This document shows, piece after piece, positions 37,451 through 46,411 of a DNA stretch of 64,000 bases (position 1 is the first letter of the stretch; each line of letters opens with the position of its first letter). A model generated the notes under the pieces. That model did no database searches and was not told the origin of the DNA. It was given only the letters and a program-made list of their open reading frames with translations. A program made the position numbers and the translations under genes. Source of the stretch: Flavobacterium xueshanense (GTDB taxonomy: Bacteria; Bacteroidota; Bacteroidia; Flavobacteriales; Flavobacteriaceae). Location of the stretch: contig NZ_FONQ01000002.1 in NCBI RefSeq assembly GCF_900112975.1, forward strand, positions 62,001-126,000, given 5' to 3'.

Positions 37451-38821
37451 CTAAGCCAACAAATCCAAAACTAAAGAAGGAAATAACCCTAATGCGATAT
37501 TCAATACAATCGCTACAACTGCTACCGCATAAATTAAGAATGGTTTTCCTGTTCGTTCTTCATTTGATTCTTTAGTATACATCGCCAAAATCAATTTGAA
37601 GTAGTATCCAACGCTTATAATAGAATTCACAACTGCAACAATCACTAAAGCTAAATAACCCGTTTGAATCACTTCGTTGAACAAAACCAACTTAGCAAAG
37701 AAACCAGCGAAAATTGGAATACCAGCCATAGAAAGTAAAGCCGCTGTAAGAATAGCTGCTAACAACGGATTGGTTTTTCCCAGTCCGTGGAAGTTAGTAA
37801 TATCTTCGTTATTTCTATTTTTACAAACGTATAAAATCACACTAAAAGCAGCGATACCAGATAAAGAATAAGCGGAGGCATAATACAACAAACTTCCTGC
37901 AGAAGTGGATAAACTTAATAAAGTCATTAACATAAAACCAGCATGAGAAACTCCTGAAAAGGCCAACATTCGTTTCACATTCGTTTGTCTCAAAGCCATA
38001 ATATTTCCAACTGTCATTGAAGCCATAGAAAGGACAACAACAACTATTTTGAATGCTTCAGAAATATCAGCATTCATAACCGATAATAATTTGTATAATG
38101 TTGCCATCGCAACTACTTTTGCTAAGGTGCTCATTAATGCTGTTGTCAAAGCAGGAGAACCTTCATAAACGTCCGGTGCCCAAAAATGAAAAGGAACTGC
38201 AGCAATTTTAAACAACATCCCAATCGTTACCAATACAATCCCAATTGGAAACCAAATTGGTAATTCAGCAGACTGCGATAATTCACTGATTTCGGTAACA
38301 TCAAAACTTCCCATCGCTCCGTAAATTAAACAGATACCAAACAAAATAATTCCCGAAGCAAAAGATCCCATAAGAAAATACTTCATTCCCGCTTCGTTAC
38401 TTTTTAAGTTCATACGGTCACTTGCCGCAAGAATGTAAAGTGATATTGATAATACTTCGATTCCTAAAAAGAACATCGCCAAGTTTCCAAAAGAGACCAT
38501 TGCAACCGATCCCGCTAATAAGAAAACTTTTATGGCAATAAAATCTGATATTTTTGATTGGTGATTTTCGTAAAAATTATGACTTAAAGCCACCAAGAAA
38601 ATAGTAAGTATGATAAACAAACCAGAAAATGTAGTTGAAAATTTACTTACAACAATCATGTTATTATAGTAACTTTCTGTCGAATTAAATTCAGAGATGG
38701 TTAGGCCAAGAACACCTAACAATCCGATGATTGTTATAGGCACAATGGCTTTTCTTAAATTAAAAATTTCAAATAAAAGGCATAAAACACCTAATCCTAT
38801 TATAGCTATTAATGTATTCAT
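37451..38821 (-). CDS. nuoN: NADH-quinone oxidoreductase subunit N
   Basis: Antiporter-like proton-pumping membrane subunit of complex I, 456 residues, about 14 membrane segments. Recognisable by FLGIEVLSISLYILAA, the conserved Lys/Glu segments, WAPDVYEGSPALTTALMSTL and RMLAFSGVSHAGFMLM. Last gene of the operon; the terminator lies directly downstream. Confidence 0.96.
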   Translation of the reverse strand: MNTLIAIIGLGVLCLLFEIFNLRKAIVPITIIGLLGVLGLTISEFNSTESYYNNMIVVSKFSTTFSGLFIILTIFLVALSHNFYENHQSKISDFIAIKVFLLAGSVAMVSFGNLAMFFLGIEVLSISLYILAASDRMNLKSNEAGMKYFLMGSFASGIILFGICLIYGAMGSFDVTEISELSQSAELPIWFPIGIVLVTIGMLFKIAAVPFHFWAPDVYEGSPALTTALMSTLAKVVAMATLYKLLSVMNADISEAFKIVVVVLSMASMTVGNIMALRQTNVKRMLAFSGVSHAGFMLMTLLSLSTSAGSLLYYASAYSLSGIAAFSVILYVCKNRNNEDITNFHGLGKTNPLLAAILTAALLSMAGIPIFAGFFAKLVLFNEVIQTGYLALVIVAVVNSIISVGYYFKLILAMYTKESNEERTGKPFLIYAVAVVAIVLNIALGLFPSLVLDLLA

Positions 38822-38833
38822 TGTTTTATTTGA

Positions 38834-40276
38834 CTAGTTAATTCTATTAATTTGAGTTAAAATTTCTTGAAGACTTGGTGTGATCAAATCTATAATTGGT
38901 TTTGGATACATTCCAAAAAAGAATAAAACGGCAATTATTATTACTAAAGTTGTTCCTTCGCCGAAAGTTACATCTGCAAATATTTTTGTATTGGTTTCGC
39001 CCAACATCGCGTGTTGAAACATTTTCAACATATAATACGCTCCTAAGATTATGGTTGTTCCTCCTAAAATCGCAAACCAAATATTAATTTGAGATAAGCT
39101 GTATAAAACGGTAAATTCTCCAACAAAGTTAAAAGTAGAAGGCAACGCTACCGAAGCCAAAACCAAGATTAAAAACATGGAAGTGAATTTTGGTGTCTGG
39201 GAACGAATACCACCCATTTCAGCAATTGCTCTGGTTTCATATCTTCTGAAGATAATCTCAGCAACAAAGAACAATCCAACAACTACAAAACCGTGAGCGA
39301 TCATTTGTAAAACAGCTCCACGCAATCCGTCTAATGTTAATGTATACGCTCCAGCTGCAATTAAACCAACGTGTGCCAATGAAGAATACGCTAATAATTT
39401 CTTTAAATCCTTTTGTCTCAAAGCAACGATCGACCCATATATTACACCAGCTATACCTAAACCAATAAATATAAACATGTATTCTTTAGCAGCAAGCGGC
39501 GCCAATGGCAATTGCCAACGGATGACGCTGTACAATCCCATTTTTAGCATAATACCAGATAAAAGCATGGTTCCAACAGTTGGCGCTTTTTGATACACAC
39601 TAGCCTGCCAAGTATGGAAAGGAATTAATGGGATTTTGATGGCATATGCTAAGAAGAAAGCCAAGAATATCCATAATTGTTCCGTTGCTGATAAATTCAA
39701 CTTGTATAAATCTTCAATTAGCAAGCTTCCCGCTTTTTGATACAAATAAACAAATGCCACTAACATAAATAAGGATCCTGCAAATGTGTAGATAAAAAAT
39801 TTAACTACTGCTTTTTTACGTTCTGCAGCATCTCCATTACCCCAAATTAATGCGATAAAGTAAATAGGAATAAGAGATAATTCCCAAAAAATGTAATATA
39901 AAAGCCCATCAGATGCCAAGAATGTTCCTGCCATTGCAAATGACATAAACAAGATTAATGCATAAAATGATTTTGAATTTTTATAGTCATTCCCAAAAGA
40001 AGAGAAAATAATAATTGGAGTCAAAACTGTAGTCAGTAAAAGCATCGCCATTGATAATCCATCCGCTTTCAATGCAAAAGAAATATTAGGCTGCATAATC
40101 CACTGGTTGATGAAACTGATGTTTTCACCTAAATTATAGTGATTTAATAATACAATAGAACAGGCTGCAGCAGCCAGACCAAAGAACAAAGCCACTTTTG
40201 AAGCTAATTTATCGCCTGCAAGAAAAGTTGCAAACGCACCAACTAAAAGTATAATTAATATTAGAGATAAATTCAT
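38834..40276 (-). CDS. nuoM: NADH-quinone oxidoreductase subunit M
   Basis: Antiporter-like membrane subunit of complex I, 480 residues. Diagnostic segments are YIFWELSLIPIYFIALIWG, PFHTWQASVYQKAPTVGTML, LAYSSLAHVGLIAAGAYT and IAHGFVVVGLFFVAE. It begins nine bases after the nuoL stop. Confidence 0.97.
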   Translation of the reverse strand: MNLSLILIILLVGAFATFLAGDKLASKVALFFGLAAAACSIVLLNHYNLGENISFINQWIMQPNISFALKADGLSMAMLLLTTVLTPIIIFSSFGNDYKNSKSFYALILFMSFAMAGTFLASDGLLYYIFWELSLIPIYFIALIWGNGDAAERKKAVVKFFIYTFAGSLFMLVAFVYLYQKAGSLLIEDLYKLNLSATEQLWIFLAFFLAYAIKIPLIPFHTWQASVYQKAPTVGTMLLSGIMLKMGLYSVIRWQLPLAPLAAKEYMFIFIGLGIAGVIYGSIVALRQKDLKKLLAYSSLAHVGLIAAGAYTLTLDGLRGAVLQMIAHGFVVVGLFFVAEIIFRRYETRAIAEMGGIRSQTPKFTSMFLILVLASVALPSTFNFVGEFTVLYSLSQINIWFAILGGTTIILGAYYMLKMFQHAMLGETNTKIFADVTFGEGTTLVIIIAVLFFFGMYPKPIIDLITPSLQEILTQINRIN

Positions 40277-40285
40277 AGTATAAAA

Positions 40286-42169
40286 TTATTGAGCTAAAAA
40301 TAAATAAGAAACAATGGCACAAAGCCCTAGTACGAAAACCAGAAGATAAAGCCCGATACTTCCGTTTTGAATTTTCTTTCCTTGAAAACTTATTTCATTG
40401 GTTACTTTTCCGAATCCAAAAACCAAAGCTGACAAAGTCGTTTCAACATTGTCTCTGAAAAAACGTGACATTACATTAATCGTTTTTACAAAAATAGCAT
40501 CATAGATTTCATCTACATAATATTTATTGTAAAGCACTTTTGAAAAACCTGTAATTGCAGCATCTTCGCTAGGAACTGCATTTTGTTTGATGTATTTGGC
40601 GTAAGCAATACCAATTCCTACTAATCCGCCTACAACGGCAATAGCCATCAAGATATATTCTGTAGTTCCTAAATGGTGTTCTGCGTTTGCTAATTTTGGT
40701 AAAATTGGCGTTAAATATTCATTCAACCAACTGTTTCCTGGTAAACTAATCAAACCACCTATTGTTGCCAATATTGCTAAAACAATTAAAGGAAAAGTGA
40801 TCAAGGAAGGGCTTTCATGTAAATGATGCTTTTGTTCCGCTGTCCCTCTGAACTCTTGAAAGAACGTTAAAAACATTAATCTAAACATATAGAAAGCGGT
40901 CATGATAGAAGCAACCGAAGCCACAACCCATAACGGAATGTTAGTATGAAAAGCCACTAATAAGATTTCGTCTTTCGAGAAAAAACCCGAGAATAATGGA
41001 ACTCCTGAAATTGCTAAAGAAGCAATCAACATCGTTGCAAAGGTAATTGGCATCGCTTTTTTCAAGCCACCCATTTTACGCATGTCTTGTTCCCCATGCA
41101 ATGCGTGAATCACAGAACCCGAACCTAAGAACAAACAAGCTTTGAAGAAAGCATGTGTGATTACATGAAAAACGGCCACTTCGTAAGCGCCTAAGCCTAA
41201 AGCTAAGAACATTAATCCCAATTGAGAAACGGTAGAATAAGCTAATACTTTTTTGATATCATTTTGAACCAATCCAATTGTTGCGGCTACCAAAGCAGTA
41301 ACGGCTCCAACTATCGCAATTATAGATTGAACATCTGGTGTCAAATCAAACAAGAAATTCAATCTTGTAATCATAAAAATCCCCGCAGTAACCATCGTAG
41401 CTGCGTGAATCAATGCAGATACCGGAGTTGGACCCGCCATCGCATCCGGCAACCAAGTATACAATGGAATTTGAGCCGATTTACCACAAGCCCCAATAAA
41501 TAAAGCAAAAGCAGCAATAGAAAGCCAATACATATTAAGATCAGTTGCACTGGCAATAGCCGTTTTTAAAGTAGCATAATCTAAAGTAGAAAATAAATTT
41601 CCAATAATGAAAATTCCAACTAATAATCCTAGATCGCCAATACGATTCATGATAAATGCTTTCTTTGCCGCATCATTAAATTCTTGGTTTTTATACCAAA
41701 ATCCAATTAACAGATACGAACAAAGACCAACGCCTTCCCAACCAATGAACATCACTAATAAATTACTTCCTATTACCAATGTGATCATAAAAAATACAAA
41801 CAGATTCAAATACGCAAAGAAGGTATGCATTTTCTCATCGTCATGCATATAGCTGATCGAATACAAATGAATCAAAGAGCCAATCCCGGTCACAAAAAGC
41901 AACCACAAAAGCGACAGTTGATCTAAAAGAAAACCGAAACTTACTTTGAAATTACTAATTTGAATCCAATCAAATAAATCAATACTGATCGATTGTTTAG
42001 TTTGGTTTATCTGTAAGAAAAAATAAATTGTAACAGCAAAAGAAATCGCAACAGAAAGCGTTCCGATAATTCCAGAAATAGATTTCCCTAAAGTTTTTCC
42101 GAAGAAAACATTTATTAAAAATCCTAAAAAGGGTGCAAATAATAAGACTAAAGCTAAATTGGTATCCAT
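40286..42169 (-). CDS. nuoL: NADH-quinone oxidoreductase subunit L
   Basis: Largest antiporter-like subunit of complex I, 627 residues, with the long C-terminal lateral helix region. Diagnostic segments: MFIGWEGVGLCSYLLIGFWY, PLYTWLPDAMAGPTPVSALI, HAATMVTAGIFMITR, KVLAYSTVSQLGLMFLALG and HAFFKACLFLGSGSVIHAL. Adjacent to nuoK with a 6-base gap. Confidence 0.97.
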   Translation of the reverse strand: MDTNLALVLLFAPFLGFLINVFFGKTLGKSISGIIGTLSVAISFAVTIYFFLQINQTKQSISIDLFDWIQISNFKVSFGFLLDQLSLLWLLFVTGIGSLIHLYSISYMHDDEKMHTFFAYLNLFVFFMITLVIGSNLLVMFIGWEGVGLCSYLLIGFWYKNQEFNDAAKKAFIMNRIGDLGLLVGIFIIGNLFSTLDYATLKTAIASATDLNMYWLSIAAFALFIGACGKSAQIPLYTWLPDAMAGPTPVSALIHAATMVTAGIFMITRLNFLFDLTPDVQSIIAIVGAVTALVAATIGLVQNDIKKVLAYSTVSQLGLMFLALGLGAYEVAVFHVITHAFFKACLFLGSGSVIHALHGEQDMRKMGGLKKAMPITFATMLIASLAISGVPLFSGFFSKDEILLVAFHTNIPLWVVASVASIMTAFYMFRLMFLTFFQEFRGTAEQKHHLHESPSLITFPLIVLAILATIGGLISLPGNSWLNEYLTPILPKLANAEHHLGTTEYILMAIAVVGGLVGIGIAYAKYIKQNAVPSEDAAITGFSKVLYNKYYVDEIYDAIFVKTINVMSRFFRDNVETTLSALVFGFGKVTNEISFQGKKIQNGSIGLYLLVFVLGLCAIVSYLFLAQ

Positions 42170-42175
42170 TGAAAT

Positions 42176-42496
42176 TTATCCTTTTAAGTTTTTTAGATTA
42201 TCGATAGTAATTGAGCCTAAATTTCTAAATATTGAAACTAATATTGCCAATCCAACAGCAACTTCAGCAGCGGCAACTGCCATCGAGAAAAACACAAAAA
42301 CTTGTCCTTGGGCATCCTGATGATAAGTAGAAAATGCCACGAACAAAAGATTCACTGCATTCAGCATTATTTCGATTGACATAAATACGATAATGGCATT
42401 TCGTCTGTACAACACTCCAAAAACGCCAATACAAAAAAGTATTACGCTAAGGAATATGTAGTTTTCAATACCAATTTGGTTTAAAATATTGTTCAT
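42176..42496 (-). CDS. nuoK: NADH-quinone oxidoreductase subunit K
   Basis: Small three-helix membrane subunit of complex I, 106 residues. The proton-path glutamates lie in [19 protein letters not shown] and [19 protein letters not shown]. One base separates it from nuoJ. Confidence 0.97.
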   Translation of the reverse strand: MNNILNQIGIENYIFLSVILFCIGVFGVLYRRNAIIVFMSIEIMLNAVNLLFVAFSTYHQDAQGQVFVFFSMAVAAAEVAVGLAILVSIFRNLGSITIDNLKNLKG

Positions 42497-42497
42497 A

Positions 42498-43010
42498 TTA
42501 CTTTTCTAATTTTTCTTTTTTAGACAATAAAACAGTACCGATCATAGCAACCAAAAGCAATATAGAAGCAAATTCAAAAGGAACCATATATTCATTTAGG
42601 AGAATCTTACCCAATACTTTTATAGATTGATAATCTTCGCCAGTCGAAGTGTATTCACCAACAATGGGTTTTGAGTTTATAAATATTGTTATCAAAACCA
42701 AACATATCAAACAGAAAGAAACAATTGCGCCCAGTCTTGTAATCCTGGGTCTGTAAACCTCCCGTTGCTCATTCAAATTCATTAGCATGATGGTGAATAA
42801 AAACAAAATCATAATCGCTCCAGAATAAACAATAACGTGAACCATTGCCAAGAATTGCGCATTCAATAATAGATAATGACCTGCAATCGTAAAGAAACAA
42901 ATCACTAAATAAATAGCACTGTGTATTGGATTTTTACTGAAAATTGTCAAAAATGCAGTTGACAAAGTTATAGCTGATAATACACAAAATATAATAAGTA
43001 CTGTAGACAT
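42498..43010 (-). CDS. nuoJ: NADH-quinone oxidoreductase subunit J
   Basis: Membrane subunit of complex I, 170 residues, five membrane segments. The conserved [20 protein letters not shown] (TM3 with the pi-bulge region) is visible. Its first base is shared with the last base of nuoI, which suggests coupled translation. Confidence 0.96.
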   Translation of the reverse strand: MSTVLIIFCVLSAITLSTAFLTIFSKNPIHSAIYLVICFFTIAGHYLLLNAQFLAMVHVIVYSGAIMILFLFTIMLMNLNEQREVYRPRITRLGAIVSFCLICLVLITIFINSKPIVGEYTSTGEDYQSIKVLGKILLNEYMVPFEFASILLLVAMIGTVLLSKKEKLEK

Positions 43011-43555
43011 TAGTTAGCGTTTTTAAGTTGAGCGTTTTTCATTGCGATATCTAAAGGCATGACCAATTTGTCTTTTCCAAAAATAAAATCTTCTCTTTCA
43101 TAACTGGAGGGAACCAATACTTTGGATGTAGTCAGGTAAATAGCGTCTTTTGGACAAGCCTCTTCACACAAACCACAGAAAATACAACGCAACATATTGA
43201 TCTCATATATCGACGCATATTTTTCTTCTCTGTACAAATGTTTTTCATCTCCTCTGCGCTCTTCAGCTTTCATTGTAATGGCTTCAGCAGGACAGGACAA
43301 TGCGCATAAACCACAAGCCGTACAGTTTTCACGACCTTGCTCATCCCTTTTCAATTGGTGTTGACCTCGGTAAACAGGACTCATTTCACGAACTTGTTCC
43401 GGATATTGAATAGTTACTTTTCTGGTAAACAAATGCTGAATCGTAATTATCAAACCTTTGACAATCGCAATAAGATACATTCTTTCCCAAAAAGTCATCT
43501 CCTTGTTAGAGACCAGCTTTTTTCTTCCCGATAAGGATATACTTTCTATTGACAT
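43010..43555 (-). CDS. nuoI: NADH-quinone oxidoreductase subunit I
   Basis: Peripheral-arm subunit of complex I with two 4Fe-4S clusters, 181 residues. The ferredoxin motifs are CTACGLCALSCPAEAI and CIFCGLCEEACPKDAI. A dispersed hairpin repeat separates it from nuoH (115-base gap), the largest gap in this part of the operon. Confidence 0.97.
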   Translation of the reverse strand: MSIESISLSGRKKLVSNKEMTFWERMYLIAIVKGLIITIQHLFTRKVTIQYPEQVREMSPVYRGQHQLKRDEQGRENCTACGLCALSCPAEAITMKAEERRGDEKHLYREEKYASIYEINMLRCIFCGLCEEACPKDAIYLTTSKVLVPSSYEREDFIFGKDKLVMPLDIAMKNAQLKNAN

Positions 43556-43580
43556 TTTTTATTTTTATTTGAAGCTTAAT

Positions 43581-43652
43581 CCTGCTATTCGTTTCAATCT
43601 TTATTGTTTTTCAAAAAAAAAACAATAAAGGATTTCCACTGCTATCAGGGCT
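43581..43652 (-). repeat. Dispersed hairpin repeat, copy 3
   Basis: Read on the minus strand it begins AGCCCTGATAGCAGTGG and ends GAAACGAATAGCAGG. Between these flanks is a perfect 13-base inverted repeat (43599-43611 with 43618-43630). It lies between nuoH and nuoI inside the operon, so it is transcribed. Its hairpin has A-rich and T-rich arms but no separate T-run tail. Confidence 0.8.
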
Positions 43653-43670
43653 AGGCCTTTTCGGTATTAA

Positions 43671-44723
43671 TTAAAATCCTAAATAAGTAGCAATTTCTGC
43701 TCTCAAAATTACAATTCCAGTGATGATAATATTAATAATCGCCAATGGAATTAATATCCTCCAACCCAAATGCATCAATTGATCGTATCTGAATCTTGGA
43801 ATAGTCCAACGAACCCACATATAGAAAAATATGAATCCACACAATTTGATAAACAAAGCAGCAAATCCTAAAATATTGGCAATATTTACTCCCCAATTTT
43901 CAACAACCCAACTCATTCCAGGATAATTATAACCTCCAAAGAATAAAACTGCTAAAATCGTAGAAGAAATAAACATATTCGCATATTCAGCAAATAAATA
44001 AAATCCCATTTTCATCGATGAATATTCGGTGTGATATCCTCCAATAAGTTCTGTTTCGCATTCCGCTAAGTCAAAAGGAGTTCTGTTTGATTCTGCAAAA
44101 GCACAAATTAAAAATATAATAAAAGATAACGGTTGGTAAAACACATTCCAATTCATTCCCGCTTGCTGTTCAGAGATCTCTCTTAAACTCAACGTTCCGG
44201 TCATCATCAATAATGCAATTATGGACAATCCCATGGCAATCTCATACGATACCATTTGCGAAGCAGCTCGAACGGCACCAATCAATGAAAATTTATTGTT
44301 CGACGCCCAACCACCAATCATAATTCCATAAACACCCACGGAAACAACACCAAAAAAGTATAACAATCCAATGTTTAAATCAGTGGCCTGCAGTAAAATA
44401 TCTCTTCCAAACAAATGCAGTCTGTCTCCCCAAGGAATTACGGCACTCGTCATTAAAGCAGTACTCATAGCAATTGCCGGGCCTACAAAAAACAAAAATC
44501 GGTTCGGAGTGTTTGGCTCAAATTCTTCTTTCGAAAATAATTTTAAACCATCGGCAAGCGGTTGAAACAGTCCAAAAGGACCGGCTCTATTCGGTCCAAC
44601 ACGATCCTGAAGCCAAGCGGCTACTTTTCGTTCAGCCCAAGTGGAATACATTGCCATCAACATTGTCAAAGCAAAAACTGCAACAATAATGACACTTTTT
44701 TCTATGATAATTGTACTATCCAT
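43671..44723 (-). CDS. nuoH: NADH-quinone oxidoreductase subunit H
   Basis: Membrane subunit of complex I that borders the quinone site, 350 residues, about eight membrane segments. Diagnostic: ERKVAAWLQDRVGPNRAGPF, GLFQPLADGLKLFSKEEF, ESNRTPFDLAECETELIGGY and WVRWTIPRFRYDQLMHLGW. It overlaps nuoG by eight bases. Confidence 0.97.
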   Translation of the reverse strand: MDSTIIIEKSVIIVAVFALTMLMAMYSTWAERKVAAWLQDRVGPNRAGPFGLFQPLADGLKLFSKEEFEPNTPNRFLFFVGPAIAMSTALMTSAVIPWGDRLHLFGRDILLQATDLNIGLLYFFGVVSVGVYGIMIGGWASNNKFSLIGAVRAASQMVSYEIAMGLSIIALLMMTGTLSLREISEQQAGMNWNVFYQPLSFIIFLICAFAESNRTPFDLAECETELIGGYHTEYSSMKMGFYLFAEYANMFISSTILAVLFFGGYNYPGMSWVVENWGVNIANILGFAALFIKLCGFIFFYMWVRWTIPRFRYDQLMHLGWRILIPLAIINIIITGIVILRAEIATYLGF

Positions 44724-45765
44724 TATTACCCAAGCTTTTTTGATTAATGATGTCTTCTTCGGTCAATGGAATTTCGGCCATGCTTATTTTCTTGCGGTCT
44801 TCTTCTCTACCTAAAAGGATATGATCTTCGGTAGCGATTTCTACTTTTTGTAATTTTCTGTTGTATTTATTTTGATTGATCACCGAATCTTTTTCGAATG
44901 CTCTCGGTCCTTCAATCGTCCAATCTGCAATTTCTTTGTGATCAAAACGACATCCATTACAAATAAATTCATCTACTTCATGATACTCATCTTTTCTTCC
45001 TGTTACACGTTGGATTTCGTCACCAAACATCCAAACGGTAGTTTTTCCAGAACAACTAGGGCAATCTCTGTGTGCATTATAAGGCTTGCTAAACCAAACT
45101 CTAGATTTAAATCTAAACGTTTTATCTGTTAAAGCGCCTACAGGGCATACGTCAATCATATTTCCAGAAAACTCATTATCAATCGCTTTTGAGATACAAG
45201 TCGATATATTCGAATGATCGCCTCTATCCATTACTCCGTGTACCCGATCATCAGTTAATTGATCCGCCACCATTACGCATCGGTAACAAAGAATACAACG
45301 GTTCATGTGCAATTGAATATTTGGGCCAATGTTTTCAGGTTCAAATGTTCTTTTCTCTTCTATAAAACGACTTTCTGATTTCCCGTGTTCAAAGCTTAAA
45401 TTTTGCAAATCACATTCCCCAGCTTGGTCACAAACGGGACAATCTAACGGGTGATTGATCAATAAAAACTCTGTAACCGATTTTCTGGCTTCAGTTACTC
45501 TTTCAGAAGATTTGCTATTCACTTCCATTCCATCCATACAACCGGTTACACAAGAAGCCATTAATTTTGGCATTGGTCTTGGGTCGGCTTCACTTCCTTT
45601 TGCAACTTCCACTAAGCAGCAACGGCATTTTCCGCCGCTTCCTTTTAGTTTAGAATAATAGCACATCGCAGGGGGAACTACTTCTCCACCTATCATGCGT
45701 GCTGCCTGAAGGATTGTGGTTCCTGGTTCTACTTCTATTGACTGTCCGTCTATTGTTACTTTCAT
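44716..45765 (-). CDS. nuoG: NADH-quinone oxidoreductase subunit G, short form
   Basis: Iron-sulfur subunit of complex I, 349 residues. Clusters are visible: a 2Fe-2S ferredoxin domain (CYYSKLKGSGGKCRCCLVEV, with a fourth Cys in ASCVTGC), the His-Cys site HPLDCPVCDQAGECDLQ, and a 4Fe-4S site beginning CILCYRCV. The large molybdopterin-oxidoreductase-like domain of the E. coli-type protein is absent, replaced by a short tail with CPSCSGK and ICNGCRFDH. The short form is usual in Flavobacteria as far as I know. Separated from nuoF by a hypothetical gene. Confidence 0.93.
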   Translation of the reverse strand: MKVTIDGQSIEVEPGTTILQAARMIGGEVVPPAMCYYSKLKGSGGKCRCCLVEVAKGSEADPRPMPKLMASCVTGCMDGMEVNSKSSERVTEARKSVTEFLLINHPLDCPVCDQAGECDLQNLSFEHGKSESRFIEEKRTFEPENIGPNIQLHMNRCILCYRCVMVADQLTDDRVHGVMDRGDHSNISTCISKAIDNEFSGNMIDVCPVGALTDKTFRFKSRVWFSKPYNAHRDCPSCSGKTTVWMFGDEIQRVTGRKDEYHEVDEFICNGCRFDHKEIADWTIEGPRAFEKDSVINQNKYNRKLQKVEIATEDHILLGREEDRKKISMAEIPLTEEDIINQKSLGNNG

Positions 45766-45826
45766 TTTTAAAGTCTTAACGTCTTAATGTCGAATATCTA
45801 TCGACCTTATTTTTTTGATCTAATTT

Positions 45827-46402
45827 TTAATTTTTGAAATGTTCATTATATATATTTACCACTTCTTCCCTTTGATATACTTTATAAAAATTATTTGAAT
45901 CCATCCATTTTTGATGTAATTCTGGATAATCAGATATTACTTCTCCTAATGATTTTCTTTGGTTGAATGCTGCTAGTTTATTAAATTTGTTTTCTTTGTA
46001 AACGAAAACATCAAAGCCTGAATTTGGACCACCACTATATAGGTCAGCCTTGTATAACTTATAATACGAGATTCTTCCTTTAATAACTTCATGGTAAAAA
46101 TAGTTATATCCATCTTCTTGAAAACTGACAAACTTAAAATCACCAAATTTAGTTCCTTTAATAATAAAAGAATTTAATTGACTTGGTTCAAAACTGATTT
46201 TTTCTCCTTTTTCATCCAATATTTTTACTTTTTTTCTAACAGAATTTGCATAAAACATTGAGTCATTAAACAGATTTGTTTCCACAAAAAAATTGCATTT
46301 TATCGTGTCGTTAACATTAGTTACAACATAACCATTAAATTTTTGAGCATAAAAATTAATGCTTGTTAATGCTAACACAAAGAGTAATAATGTTTTTTTC
46401 AT
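45827..46402 (-). CDS. Secreted hypothetical protein inserted in the nuo operon
   Basis: A 191-residue protein with a signal peptide (MKKTLLLFVLALTSINFYAQ). The mature part is rich in Phe, Tyr, Asn and Lys and reads as beta strands (FNGYVVTNVNDTIKCNFFVE; KISFEPSQLNSFIIKGTKFG; GYNYFYHEVIKGRISYYKLY), resembling uncharacterised secreted Bacteroidetes proteins. I see no link to complex I. It lies nine bases from nuoF and 61 bases from nuoG on the same strand, so it is almost certainly cotranscribed with the operon. Confidence 0.8.
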   Translation of the reverse strand: MKKTLLLFVLALTSINFYAQKFNGYVVTNVNDTIKCNFFVETNLFNDSMFYANSVRKKVKILDEKGEKISFEPSQLNSFIIKGTKFGDFKFVSFQEDGYNYFYHEVIKGRISYYKLYKADLYSGGPNSGFDVFVYKENKFNKLAAFNQRKSLGEVISDYPELHQKWMDSNNFYKVYQREEVVNIYNEHFKN

Positions 46403-46411
46403 ATTAAAACT

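Noticed and set aside
43581-43652. Hairpin between nuoH and nuoI as an operon-splitting terminator
   Set aside because: It belongs to the dispersed repeat family, has no separate T-run after the stem, and the genes on either side are both needed for complex I.
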